Assembly: GCA_947600065.1 (NCBI GenBank)
Contig: CANQFZ010000001.1
Location: forward strand, 1-64,000
Reading direction: 5' to 3'
DNA: 64,000 nt
From: an uncultured Clostridia bacterium
GTDB lineage: Bacteria > Bacillota > Clostridia > Oscillospirales > Ruminococcaceae
Shown piece by piece: positions 34,377 through 42,367 of the stretch. The stretch's first letter is position 1. Each line of letters begins with the position of its first letter. The notes beneath the pieces were generated by a model. That model was not told the DNA's origin. It saw only the letters and a list, made by a program, of their open reading frames with translations, and did not search any database. Both the position numbers and the translations under genes were made by a program.

Positions 34377-35426
34377 ATGAACAACGAACAGGCAAATGCG
34401 GCGTGTAAGGCATTTTCAGTATGGTTTAAGGGAATGAAAGATTTCGGACTATCCCCCGCTAAAATCGAAGCAACGCACGACTTTGTTATGGACGGCTTGA
34501 CGTACTATGTCATAAGATATAAAAAGTTCCTTTTGGGAAGGTGGTTTATAGGTATTGCGGGAGGATATGAGGGTAATTCTCTTGAAAATTGCGGGTATAT
34601 TTTCAGCGATTTGAAAGAATTGTATGATGAGAAAACTGCGCTTGATTCAGGTCAGAAGTTGGCGGTGTTTATCCGCAAATTCAAGACTATTGAGGTTCTG
34701 CTTGAGGGCTATGTGGCGTATGCCCAAAGCAAAACGCTTGACGCTGACAAAATCGACAGGCAGTTTGTACAGAGCGTGACGCGGAATTTCCTCGAAGCGG
34801 GAAAGGTCGATATAACGTCAAATCACGTTGTCATTGCCAACCCGCTACGTTATATCGCATTTGGGGAGCTTATGCCGACTTTGGAGCAGGAAATTCCAAA
34901 CGGCACATATCCTGCCGAAGTCAGCATTTGCCGAAGCCGTATCACGGGAATAAGAATTTGCACCGCGCGGCTTAAGATAAAGGACACAAAAGCCGTTCGC
35001 TATGAGCTTGCAAAGCCCGTTCCAGAAACGGCGGCAAATGTATCGAAGGATGGTACGATCTGGACGGGTTATCCCGTAGACGCAGGTATGACGTGCTTTA
35101 TTGACGCAAAAGGCGCGGTAGCTATGGGCGAGTGGATAGATAAATGGCACAAAGCAAATGCCGACAAAAACCACTATGACGACTATTTTGCGGCAATTTT
35201 TGCTGAAAGCTATAAAAAGCTCCCCGCATTTCAGCGCGAGGGCGGCGACTTTATCGAGTGGACAAATCCCGACACAAACGAAAGAACAGTTATGATTTCG
35301 TCGGGTTTCGGCGACGGGTATTATCAGTGCTTCTGGGGATATGACGAAAGCGGAGAAATATGCGAGCTTGTAACTCCGCTTGTCGACCCCGACTTGTACG
35401 ACAAAAGTGAAATCGGTGCAGAGTAA
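34377..35426 (+). CDS. DUF4241-domain protein inserted in the dnaK-dnaJ operon
   Basis: A 349-residue soluble protein whose C-terminal half fits DUF4241: [27 protein letters not shown], then [24 protein letters not shown]. No catalytic motif is known for this family; many members occur as immunity-like or context-dependent proteins. The start at 34377 follows GGAGG; the track start is seven codons longer and lacks it. It lies 69 bases after dnaK and 14 before dnaJ on the same strand, so it should be heat-shock co-transcribed. Its presence here is unusual. Confidence 0.75.
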   Translation: MNNEQANAACKAFSVWFKGMKDFGLSPAKIEATHDFVMDGLTYYVIRYKKFLLGRWFIGIAGGYEGNSLENCGYIFSDLKELYDEKTALDSGQKLAVFIRKFKTIEVLLEGYVAYAQSKTLDADKIDRQFVQSVTRNFLEAGKVDITSNHVVIANPLRYIAFGELMPTLEQEIPNGTYPAEVSICRSRITGIRICTARLKIKDTKAVRYELAKPVPETAANVSKDGTIWTGYPVDAGMTCFIDAKGAVAMGEWIDKWHKANADKNHYDDYFAAIFAESYKKLPAFQREGGDFIEWTNPDTNERTVMISSGFGDGYYQCFWGYDESGEICELVTPLVDPDLYDKSEIGAE

Positions 35427-35440
35427 AAGAGGGAATAATT

Positions 35441-36604
35441 ATGGCAGACAAAAGAGATTATTACGAGGTTTTGGGACTGCAAAAGGGCGCTAGTGACGCC
35501 GAGATAAAAAAGGCGTACAGAAAGCTTGCAAAGCAGTATCACCCCGACTTAAACCCCGACAACCCCGAGGCTGAGGAAAAATTTAAGGAGATAAACGAGG
35601 CAAATCAAGTGCTTTCAGACCCCGAAAAGCGCGCGAAATACGACCAGTTCGGCTTTGCGGGCATTGATCCGAGCTATGGCGGCGGAGCGAATTTCACGGG
35701 CGGCTTTGACGGGGTTGACCTCGGCGACATCTTCGCCGATATTTTCGGAGGAGGCTTCGGCGGTTTCGGCGGAGGATTTTCTTCGAGCCGTACTGCAAGC
35801 GGAAGCGCAGCAAAGAGAGGCTCGGATATTGCCGTAAATCTTGATATCAGCTTTATGGAAGCCTGTAAGGGCGTTTCCAAAAACATAACCGTAAGCTGCC
35901 TCGAAGAATGTCCCGACTGCAAAGGCACGGGCGCTTCTGCAGGAAGCACCGTAAAGACCTGCCCCGATTGTAACGGCAGGGGAGTTGTTACAGTACAACA
36001 GCGCAGTATGTTCGGAATGATGCAGACGCAAAAGCCCTGTACAAAGTGCGGAGGGAAGGGAAAGATAATTGAAAAGCCCTGTTCGAAGTGCGCGGGTTCG
36101 GGAAGAACAACACAGACAAAGACTGTAAATGTAAACGTCCCTGCGGGCGTTGATAACGGCATTACGCTCTCCGTTCGCGGAAAAGGCGCGGCAGGCGTAA
36201 ACGGCGGTCAGCACGGAGATTTGAAGGTCAGAATATCCGTAAAGAGCGACCCCGTATTCAAGCGCGACGAGGACGATATCCTGATAGATTTCCCGCTAAC
36301 ATATATGCAGGCGGTCTGCGGCGCGGAAATAGACGTTCCGACAATAGACGGAATGGTAAGCTATAAAGTCCCCGCGGGAACACAGCCCGGACAGGTATTC
36401 AGACTTCGCGGAAAAGGCGTTCAGCGCCTTCAGAGATCCCCCGGCGACAGGGGCGACCAGCTTGTAAAAATGGTAGTTGAAGTTCCGAAAAATCTGAACA
36501 AAAAGCAGAAAGAAGCGCTTATTGCCTTTGACGAAACGCTTGACGATAAAAACTACGAAAGGCGAAAAGGCTTTTTTGATAAACTCAAAGATATGTTCAA
36601 GTAG
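35441..36604 (+). CDS. dnaJ: Chaperone DnaJ (Hsp40)
   Basis: Co-chaperone stimulating the DnaK ATPase. The J domain (about 1-70) has [30 protein letters not shown] with the HPD motif, followed by a Gly/Phe-rich region, a four-repeat zinc domain ([32 protein letters not shown]; about 148-218) and the C-terminal substrate domains. Length 387 is typical. AGAGGGAAT precedes the ATG. Last gene of the heat-shock operon. Confidence 0.97.
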   Translation: MADKRDYYEVLGLQKGASDAEIKKAYRKLAKQYHPDLNPDNPEAEEKFKEINEANQVLSDPEKRAKYDQFGFAGIDPSYGGGANFTGGFDGVDLGDIFADIFGGGFGGFGGGFSSSRTASGSAAKRGSDIAVNLDISFMEACKGVSKNITVSCLEECPDCKGTGASAGSTVKTCPDCNGRGVVTVQQRSMFGMMQTQKPCTKCGGKGKIIEKPCSKCAGSGRTTQTKTVNVNVPAGVDNGITLSVRGKGAAGVNGGQHGDLKVRISVKSDPVFKRDEDDILIDFPLTYMQAVCGAEIDVPTIDGMVSYKVPAGTQPGQVFRLRGKGVQRLQRSPGDRGDQLVKMVVEVPKNLNKKQKEALIAFDETLDDKNYERRKGFFDKLKDMFK

Positions 36605-36640
36605 AGGCTAGAAAGTTAGAGGCTGGAAGCTAGAGTTCGA
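36604..36640. repeat. Heptad-repeat fragment after dnaJ
   Basis: GAGGCTAGAAAGTTAGAGGCTGGAAGCTAGAG, 7-bp phased, begins at the dnaJ stop codon. Small single-arm member of the window-wide family. Confidence 0.7.
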
Positions 36641-36662
36641 ATTTAACAGTTATAGAAGATTT

Positions 36663-36696
36663 AAGGGGAGAACCTTTTGAAAAGGTTTTCCCCTTT
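36663..36696. terminator. Bidirectional terminator between dnaJ and murD
   Basis: AAGGGGAGAACCTTTT-GAAAAGGTTTTCCCCTTT, a long AT/GC stem with a T run, sits between the converging genes. It resembles the hairpins at 196-229 and 52457-52492 closely enough to be one repeated terminator type. Confidence 0.8.
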
Positions 36697-36699
36697 ATC

Positions 36700-37998
36700 T
36701 TATTTCAGTTTCATAACCAGGCTCTTAAAGTGTTTCCCTCTTTCTTCAAAATTTTTGTAAAAGCCGTAGCTTGCTGCGGCGGGGGAGAGCACAACACGCT
36801 TTTTCGCAAGCCTTGCGGAAGTTTCTACCGCCTGTTCCATATTATCTGCAAACACAACGTTTACATTTTCGTTCGTTATGAGCTTTGCTAACCTTTTTCC
36901 CGTGTCGGGCAGGAGAATGACGTTTGCGACTTCTCCGCCGTTTAAAAAATCCCCTAAGATATCATAGGATATCCCTCTGTCCATTCCTCCCAGGATAAGA
37001 CAGTCAACGCCGTCAAAAGCCTTTACCGCCGCAATTGCCGCTTCGGGCACGGTGCTTATGCTGTCGTTTATATATTCAACTCCGTTTATTACTGCTACTT
37101 TTTCTAATCTATGTTCAAGCGCGTTGAAATCATTCAGCGACAAAAGGCACTTGTCCTTGTCTGCGCCCGCTTTTACCGCCGCCGCAAGCGCAACGGCGAT
37201 ATTATACAAATTATGCTTTCCGCAAAGATTAGTCTTTATGTTTTCAATTTTCTCCCCGAACACAAAAATATCCGTGCCGTCCGTCCAAATGTCCGCATTT
37301 TCATCGAGCGCCGCTGTAAATACCTTCGCTTTCGTTTCGGCGGGCAGAAGGCTTTTGTTTATTATCGCAATGCCGTCTTTATCCTGAAACCGCGCTATGT
37401 TGCGCTTTGCATTTGCATAAGCGTTAAAATCGACATAGTGGTCGAGGTGTTCGGGAAAAATATTCAGCAACACCGAAATATCGGGCGAATGTCGTACAAA
37501 TTCAAGCTGATGACAGCTCATTTCCAAAACCGCCGTTGTATCGCCGTTCATTTCTTCGAGCCTTTGGAGCGGGGGAATGCCGATGTTTCCTATCAGCATT
37601 GAGTTTATGCCGCTTGCCTTTAGAAAGTGATAAATAAGAGAAGAGGTCGTTGATTTTCCCTTTGTCCCCGTTATGCCGATTATTTTGCAGGGGTGAAGCA
37701 GCAGAAGAAGCTCGGTCTGCGTAAGTATCTTTGCTTTCGCCTTTTCGTCGAGCCTGTCTTTTATGATAACACCCGGCGACTGTAATATAAGGTCATATTC
37801 CGCACATTTTTCGAGATAGTTTTCTCCCGAAATCGTCGTTATGTCGGGAATAGAAAGCTCGTTCATATCCGCGACCGCTATTTCCTTGCAGACATTCAGC
37901 TCCTTTAATATTTCGAGCCAGCTTTTTCCCTCGCGACCATAGCCGAGGATAACGGCTCTTTTTCCGCTGAATATCGGTTTTAGTTCATCATATTTCAT
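36700..37998 (-). CDS. murD: UDP-N-acetylmuramoyl-L-alanine:glutamate ligase, MurD type
   Basis: Mur ligase adding glutamate to UDP-MurNAc-L-Ala. The 432-residue protein has the N-terminal GKRAVILGYGREGKSWLEIL, ATP loop GITGTKGKSTTSSLI, NIGIPPL, the EMSCHQLEF and FPEHLDHY segments, and GGMDRGISYD toward the C-terminus. Because it overlaps a MurL-like epimerase gene by four bases, it may be a MurD2-type enzyme adding L- rather than D-glutamate; this is inference from context. GGAG lies upstream within the murL 3' end. Confidence 0.88.
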   Translation of the reverse strand: MKYDELKPIFSGKRAVILGYGREGKSWLEILKELNVCKEIAVADMNELSIPDITTISGENYLEKCAEYDLILQSPGVIIKDRLDEKAKAKILTQTELLLLLHPCKIIGITGTKGKSTTSSLIYHFLKASGINSMLIGNIGIPPLQRLEEMNGDTTAVLEMSCHQLEFVRHSPDISVLLNIFPEHLDHYVDFNAYANAKRNIARFQDKDGIAIINKSLLPAETKAKVFTAALDENADIWTDGTDIFVFGEKIENIKTNLCGKHNLYNIAVALAAAVKAGADKDKCLLSLNDFNALEHRLEKVAVINGVEYINDSISTVPEAAIAAVKAFDGVDCLILGGMDRGISYDILGDFLNGGEVANVILLPDTGKRLAKLITNENVNVVFADNMEQAVETSARLAKKRVVLSPAAASYGFYKNFEERGKHFKSLVMKLK

Positions 37999-39314
37999 CT
38001 TGCGAGCATCTCCACATATCCGATAAATTTTTCGGGAACAAAATTGTTCCTGTCAAAAAACTTTGTAAGGTCAACAGGCTTATAATCGGGGAATTTTTCA
38101 TTAAACCTTTTTAAAAGCGCGGGAGCGTTTGCCCTTCTTTTTTCAAGTGCCATTGAGAGCGACAGCCTTACTTCGCTTTTCGTTCCGACGCACTCAAAAG
38201 GCTTGTCTTCCTTTTCGAGCATAAGCCCGTCGAGCATTTCCGAAAGCTCCTCTTTTTCCAGCATATTGCAGCCGAATATTTTTACAAGCGTATCGTCATC
38301 AAGAAACGCCCCGAGCAGAATGTATACATAAAGGCATTTGGCGCAGTTACAGCACCATATGTCCGTTTTTCCCCCAAGGTTGCAGCTTTGGAAAACGGGG
38401 AAATACTGCGGATAATTTACGAATGCGCGCGCTATCTGCCATTCTGAAAGCGGACGCAGCAGGCTGAAATATTCGGGGCAGTTCCCGAAAGTTTTCGCAC
38501 AGTATACGCGAAAATCACTTTCAAACTCGGTGGATTTGCTGTACTGGTGGTTTACGTTTTTGCCTTCGACGTATGTTTCGTTCGCGCTGCTTTCGTTTGA
38601 AAGGACGATGTATTTTCTATTCGTCATTATCCCGAAAAGCAGAGCCGAAAAAGCCACCACCGCCGAAAACGGCGTATGACCGTTGAGATAGCCTTTTTTA
38701 TTCAGTTCAAGTAGGGTTTTGTCTATCGTTCTGAGAGGACAAATTGCCTTTTCGGGAGAAATGCCCGCCGCTTCGACACAGCCTGCCGTTGCTTTTCGCG
38801 AGTTTATGACATAGGGCGTTATATCCTCTCCCGCTTGCTTCAGGATTTCAAGAGTAAGCGCGCTGTCTTTTCCTCCGCCCACGGGAACGAGCGCGCCGGT
38901 CAGAACGCTGTTTGTTTCGGGGAGCGGTTCTCTTTCGGGAGCGATTATTGTCATAAAGCTGTCAAATTCGGCGTCAATGCCGTTTCGGTAAAAAAATTCC
39001 CCCAAGCCGTTAAAATAGAGCTTTTTCCACCAGTTCTTCTGCCATTCGGAAAGCCCTTTGCATTTTATTTCAACGGTTGGACAGCAACTGCACTTCCAGT
39101 ATGAAACAAGCTCCGCCATTCCCAGTGAGAACGCCGCTTCTTCAAGCTGAAGCCGTGAAAAATTCCCTTGCATATAGTTCTTGTCAAATTGCCACTTCGG
39201 ATAAAAATGATATTCGTCCATCTGAAAGTGGAAAGTAAGGCTGTTTTCGCTAAGCTCATAGCTGTGGTAGATAAACAGCGGGTGCTTAGTTCTGAGTTCA
39301 TCAAATTTGCTCAT
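37995..39314 (-). CDS. murL: MurL-like UDP-MurNAc-L-Ala-L-Glu epimerase
   Basis: A 439-residue protein with a PP-loop ATP-pyrophosphatase-type motif PVGGGKDSALTLEIL (about 146-160), the segment KLYFNGLGEFFYRNGID, an ICPLRTIDKTLLEL region, ANETYVEGKNVNHQYSKS, and a cysteine cluster WCCNCAKC. These fit MurL, the ATP-dependent epimerase that converts the terminal L-Glu of UDP-MurNAc-L-Ala-L-Glu to D-Glu after MurD2. The adjoining murD (ATGA overlap) supports the call. The start at 39314 follows TTGAGGT; the longer track start is a TTG inside that site. An uncharacterised PP-loop enzyme is the alternative. Confidence 0.7.
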   Translation of the reverse strand: MSKFDELRTKHPLFIYHSYELSENSLTFHFQMDEYHFYPKWQFDKNYMQGNFSRLQLEEAAFSLGMAELVSYWKCSCCPTVEIKCKGLSEWQKNWWKKLYFNGLGEFFYRNGIDAEFDSFMTIIAPEREPLPETNSVLTGALVPVGGGKDSALTLEILKQAGEDITPYVINSRKATAGCVEAAGISPEKAICPLRTIDKTLLELNKKGYLNGHTPFSAVVAFSALLFGIMTNRKYIVLSNESSANETYVEGKNVNHQYSKSTEFESDFRVYCAKTFGNCPEYFSLLRPLSEWQIARAFVNYPQYFPVFQSCNLGGKTDIWCCNCAKCLYVYILLGAFLDDDTLVKIFGCNMLEKEELSEMLDGLMLEKEDKPFECVGTKSEVRLSLSMALEKRRANAPALLKRFNEKFPDYKPVDLTKFFDRNNFVPEKFIGYVEMLAR

Positions 39315-39322
39315 AGTGTACC

Positions 39323-40480
39323 TCAAATTATATTTCGGATAATAACGGGCTTTGCGGTAAAATCATATCCGCAAGGTCTCGGCACTTCAAACGCAAGAGC
39401 GTAAATATCTCCGAGCCTTGCTTCATTATAAGCCTGCCTGTGCGCCGAGGCGGAAGTCATTGAAAGAGCTTTCAGTGAAGTGTCCACGGGCAGCCTGCAT
39501 TTCGCCGCCGAAAGAATTTCCTTTCCGCGCTTGTTCATTCCGAGAACGCGAATATAAGCGGGCGGTGAAAATTCTTTCGTTATGCCGAGAAACAAGCACA
39601 GCGCCGCGCGGCGTACCCTTGCCAAAGTTATGCTTTTGTTTTTGGCAAGGAAATACAGCTCGTCGAGGCTCCCCGCTTTTTTTGCGGCTTTATACAGCCT
39701 TTCTCCCAGACCGTTCGCACAGTCTGCTCCAACGCAAAATTCTTCCTCGGAAAGCGATCTGAGTTTTGAGAGTATCGCACGCTCAAGCCTAGCTATATCA
39801 GCCGTCGGCTCGTTTATTACGGGCGCTAATGAGGAATAGTCCTCGCCGTTTCTTATCATCTGCCGTATAAGCGACGCGCTCGCAAATTCCCCGTTTTCAA
39901 AGCCCTGTTCTCCGTGTGGAACGGTCCGCTTTACCGTAAAAGGCTTTATGCGGCTTTTCAACTTTTCAAGCGCATTGAGATATTCTATGCCGAGGGTGTT
40001 GTTCGGGCTTTTTAAAATTTCGCCGATATCCTCGCCGCAGTATTCCTTTACGGCAAGCTGCAAAGCTGCGGGATAGCTCTTTCCGAGCCTTATCTGTTCG
40101 CCGAATTTCTCGGAGCGTATGTTATTTCTTACAGCCGCCGCCGCTTTTTCAAGATCCGCTATATCCCCGCATTCACTCCCGAATGCAAGCATATCCGCAA
40201 CGTTAAGCTCAGATAATATACCCACCGCGCCCCTTGCAAATCCTTCCGCCGACATGAGCGAAAACCTCGCGGGAAGTTCAATGACAAGATCTGCGCCGTT
40301 TTCGAGAGCAGCCCTTGCGCGGGCAAATTTGTCGAATATAGCCGCGTCTCCGCGCTGGACAAAATTCCCGCTCATAATGCATAAAACGTGTGTTGCTCCC
40401 GCTTTTCGCGCCATTTCAATAAGATGCTTATGCCCGTTATGAAACGGGTCAAATTCCGCTATTACAGCCGCCGTATACAT
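39323..40480 (-). CDS. tmcAL: tRNA(Met) cytidine acetate ligase (YlbM family)
   Basis: Makes N4-acetylcytidine at the wobble base of elongator tRNA-Met using acetate and ATP. The 385-residue protein has the nucleotidyltransferase motif VIAEFDPFHNGHKHLI, IMSGNFVQRGDAAIFDKFARA, ELPARFSLMSAEGFARGAV and LAFGSECGD, with NNTLGIEYLNAL and SLIRQMI later. It leads tmcAL-murL-murD and is divergent from ackA, whose product also handles acetate. The tmcAL stop is just inside the murL ribosome binding region. Confidence 0.92.
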   Translation of the reverse strand: MYTAAVIAEFDPFHNGHKHLIEMARKAGATHVLCIMSGNFVQRGDAAIFDKFARARAALENGADLVIELPARFSLMSAEGFARGAVGILSELNVADMLAFGSECGDIADLEKAAAAVRNNIRSEKFGEQIRLGKSYPAALQLAVKEYCGEDIGEILKSPNNTLGIEYLNALEKLKSRIKPFTVKRTVPHGEQGFENGEFASASLIRQMIRNGEDYSSLAPVINEPTADIARLERAILSKLRSLSEEEFCVGADCANGLGERLYKAAKKAGSLDELYFLAKNKSITLARVRRAALCLFLGITKEFSPPAYIRVLGMNKRGKEILSAAKCRLPVDTSLKALSMTSASAHRQAYNEARLGDIYALAFEVPRPCGYDFTAKPVIIRNII

Positions 40481-40561
40481 AAATTATCCTCTTTATTTAA
40501 AATTACTTATTATATTTTACAACATTTCTTAAATAAAATCAATAAAATTTTACAAAAGCCC

Positions 40562-40590
40562 TTGATTTTTTTTAATAAATGTTTTAAAAT
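40562..40590 (+). promoter_or_regulatory. Promoter of ackA
   Basis: TTGATT, 17 bases, TAAAAT, about 50 bases upstream of the ackA ATG. The spacer is very AT-rich, so other positions are possible. Confidence 0.55.
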
Positions 40591-40639
40591 GAAAATGGCT
40601 ATGTTGCTATTTTTATTATATGAAAGGAAATTTGAAACA

Positions 40640-41848
40640 ATGAAGATCTTAGTTATCAATGCCGGCAGCTCCTCGCTTAAATATCAGCTTCTCGATATGG
40701 ACAACGAGAGCGTTATAGCAAAGGGAAACTGCGACAGAATAGGTATCGGCGGTCACATCAAGCACACTACGTTTGACGGAAAAGTAGTAGATACAGACTG
40801 CGATTTTCCGACTCATACCGAGGCTTTTGAAAAGCTCGTAGAGGTGCTTACCACGGGCGACGCGGCGGTCGTAAAGTCTATGGACGAAATTTCTGCGGTC
40901 GGACACAGAGTTGTCCACGGCGGAGAGCAGTTCGGAAAGACGATACTTGCAGACGACGCTGTCATTGACGCAATAGACGCGCTTTCGGAGCTTGCGCCCG
41001 TTCATAACCACCCGAACGCTCTTGCTCTCAGAGCCTGCAAAAAGGTGCTCGCTCCCGGTACTCCCCAGGTAGCCGTTTTCGATACGGCGTTCCATGCGAC
41101 AATGCCCGAAAAGGCGTTTATGTACGGACTTCCTTATGAGTGCTATGAGAAGTATCATGTCAGAAAATACGGCTTTCACGGAACATCGCACCGCTTTGTT
41201 TCAAAGGCACTTGCGGACGCTATGGGAAAGGACATAAAAGACCTGAAGATAGTTTCCTGCCACCTCGGAAACGGCTCGTCGATAACCGCTGTAGAGGGCG
41301 GAAAGTCAATTGATACGACAATGGGCTTTACTCCTCTCGACGGTGTTATTATGGGAACGCGCTGCGGAAGTGTAGACGCTTCGGCTGTTACGTTCATTCA
41401 GAACAAAATGGGTCTTTCGCCCAATGAAACGAGCGATTATATGAACAAAAAGTCGGGCTTCCTCGGCGTTTCGGGAGTTTCGAGCGACGCGCGCGACCTC
41501 GGCGCTGCGGCTGCCGACGGAAACAAGAGAGCAAAGCTTGCGCTTGAAATGCTCCGCTATGAGATAAAGAAGTATATCGGTTCTTATGCGGCAATTATGA
41601 ACGGACTTGACGCTGTTCTGTTCACGGGCGGTATCGGCGAGAACTCCGACGACCTGCGCGAGGACGTATGCTCGAATATGGAATACCTCGGAATAAAGCT
41701 CGACAAGGAAGCTAACAAGGGTCTCCACGGAAAGCTCGCAAAGATCTCCGCTCCCGACAGCAAGGTAGAAGTATGGGTCGTTCCCACAAACGAGGAGCTT
41801 CTTATCGCGCGCGATACAAAGGCGCTTGTCGAGGGCAAGGAAGTCTGA
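40640..41848 (+). CDS. ackA: Acetate kinase
   Basis: Interconverts acetyl phosphate plus ADP with acetate plus ATP. The 402-residue product has VINAGSSSLKYQLLD at the N-terminus, AVGHRVVHGGE, VAVFDTAFHATMP, YGFHGTSHRFVS, HLGNGSSITAV, DTTMGFTPLDGVIMGTRCG and TGGIGENS. I start at the ATG at 40640, after AAAGGAAA; the track ORF adds 84 unrelated upstream residues. pta is not adjacent. Confidence 0.96.
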   Translation: MKILVINAGSSSLKYQLLDMDNESVIAKGNCDRIGIGGHIKHTTFDGKVVDTDCDFPTHTEAFEKLVEVLTTGDAAVVKSMDEISAVGHRVVHGGEQFGKTILADDAVIDAIDALSELAPVHNHPNALALRACKKVLAPGTPQVAVFDTAFHATMPEKAFMYGLPYECYEKYHVRKYGFHGTSHRFVSKALADAMGKDIKDLKIVSCHLGNGSSITAVEGGKSIDTTMGFTPLDGVIMGTRCGSVDASAVTFIQNKMGLSPNETSDYMNKKSGFLGVSGVSSDARDLGAAAADGNKRAKLALEMLRYEIKKYIGSYAAIMNGLDAVLFTGGIGENSDDLREDVCSNMEYLGIKLDKEANKGLHGKLAKISAPDSKVEVWVVPTNEELLIARDTKALVEGKEV

Positions 41849-41886
41849 AAGCAGACAAGTGAAATTATTGTTTTCACAAAAAACTC

Positions 41887-41915
41887 TTGACAAATTCTTT
41901 TCAATATGCTATAAT
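41887..41915 (+). promoter_or_regulatory. Promoter of the antitoxin RNA (RNA II-like)
   Basis: TTGACA, 17 bases, TATAAT; both hexamers perfect. The block CTCTTGACAAATTCTTTT...ATATGCTATAATGTAATTGTGAGATA recurs at 42193-42239. Confidence 0.85.
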
Positions 41916-41921
41916 GTAATT

Positions 41922-41999
41922 GTGAGATATAGAAAATGCTAAGAGTTTCATACCATCACAAAAATATCCCCCTGAGAGTGGTACTCAGGGGGACTTTTT
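41922..41999 (+). ncRNA. Antisense antitoxin RNA of an Fst/par-like type I system
   Basis: A predicted RNA of about 78 nucleotides from a consensus promoter to a strong terminator. It contains AAAATGCTAAGAGT (41933-41946), identical to the complement of the toxin coding start (42080-42093), and CATACCATCAC (41949-41959), matching 10 of 11 positions over the toxin ATG and spacer (42099-42109). These two direct repeats correspond in layout to DRa and DRb of the enterococcal par locus, allowing pairing with the toxin mRNA translation-initiation region. It is convergent with the toxin gene and shares its terminator. There is no ORF with a ribosome binding site. Confidence 0.75.
41968..41999. terminator. 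Shared bidirectional terminator of toxin and antitoxin RNAs
   Basis: Nine-bp perfect stem CCCCCTGAG / CTCAGGGGG with a seven-base loop, followed by ACTTTTT on plus and by ATATTTTTG on minus. An identical hairpin closes the second RNA at 42276-42307. Confidence 0.9.
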
Positions 42000-42014
42000 A
42001 TGTAGGCTCACCGA

Positions 42015-42101
42015 TTACTGTTCTCCGTCGAGCCAATTGCAGATCGCTTCTACGAACAGACCTGCTGCGACGGATACTAAAAATGCTAAGAGTGTATCCA
42101 T
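42015..42101 (-). CDS. Fst-like small membrane toxin peptide
   Basis: A 28-residue ORF too short for the track: MDTLLAFLVSVAAGLFVEAI then CNWLDGEQ. One hydrophobic helix followed by the WLD motif and a charged tail is the pattern of the Fst/Ldr toxin superfamily, which damages the membrane when overexpressed. GGGGAGG lies seven bases before the ATG. A consensus promoter is at 42149-42177. The leader can pair ACCACCC with GGGGAGGT, which would hide the ribosome binding site, as known for Fst mRNA. It is convergent with the antisense RNA at 41922. Confidence 0.75.
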   Translation of the reverse strand: MDTLLAFLVSVAAGLFVEAICNWLDGEQ

Positions 42102-42148
42102 ACCAACACCTCCCCTCGCATAAAGCTCGGGTGGTAACCGGCAAATGT

Positions 42149-42177
42149 ATTATATCACAGTTGAGGTTATTTGTCAA
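42149..42177 (-). promoter_or_regulatory. Promoter of the toxin mRNA
   Basis: Minus-strand TTGACA, 17 bases, TATAAT; both hexamers perfect, about 48 bases ahead of the toxin ATG. Confidence 0.85.
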
Positions 42178-42195
42178 TTTATGTTATAAAAACTC

Positions 42196-42225
42196 TTGAC
42201 AAATTCTTTTTTGATATGCTATAAT
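42196..42225 (+). promoter_or_regulatory. Promoter of the second antitoxin-like RNA
   Basis: TTGACA, 18 bases, TATAAT within a block nearly identical to the first antitoxin promoter. Confidence 0.8.
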
Positions 42226-42231
42226 GTAATT

Positions 42232-42307
42232 GTGAGATAGGAAACGCCAAAATTTCCACAGGTTCACAAAAATATCCCCCTGAGAGTGGTACTCAGGGGG
42301 ACTTTTT
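42232..42307 (+). ncRNA. Second antitoxin-like RNA with a different core (orphan)
   Basis: About 76 nucleotides. The 5' part TGTGAGATA and the 3' part TCACAAAAATATCCCCCTGAG with its terminator are the same as in the RNA at 41922, but the middle reads GGAAACGCCAAAATTTCCACAGGT instead of the toxin-complementary core. I see no convergent toxin ORF downstream and no complementary sequence elsewhere in the window, so its target should be a toxin elsewhere or lost. Confidence 0.65.
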
Positions 42308-42339
42308 GTTGGCTCTCATCAGGTTTTTTTAAAATAAAT

Positions 42340-42367
42340 ATCCCTCCAATCATCGCCTTGGAGGGAT
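42340..42367 (-). terminator. Terminator of the XRE regulator gene
   Basis: Ten-bp perfect stem ATCCCTCCAA / TTGGAGGGAT directly after the stop codon, with T-rich flanks on both strands. Confidence 0.75.

Noticed and set aside
40388-40639. 84-residue N-terminal extension of acetate kinase in the track
   Set aside because: Acetate kinases start at MKILVINAGSSSLK; the extra part reads through an AT-rich promoter region and antisense tmcAL, and AAAGGAAA marks the internal ATG.
42308-42340. Second Fst-like toxin convergent with the orphan antitoxin RNA
   Set aside because: No ORF with a hydrophobic helix and ribosome binding site exists before the XRE gene terminator on either strand.
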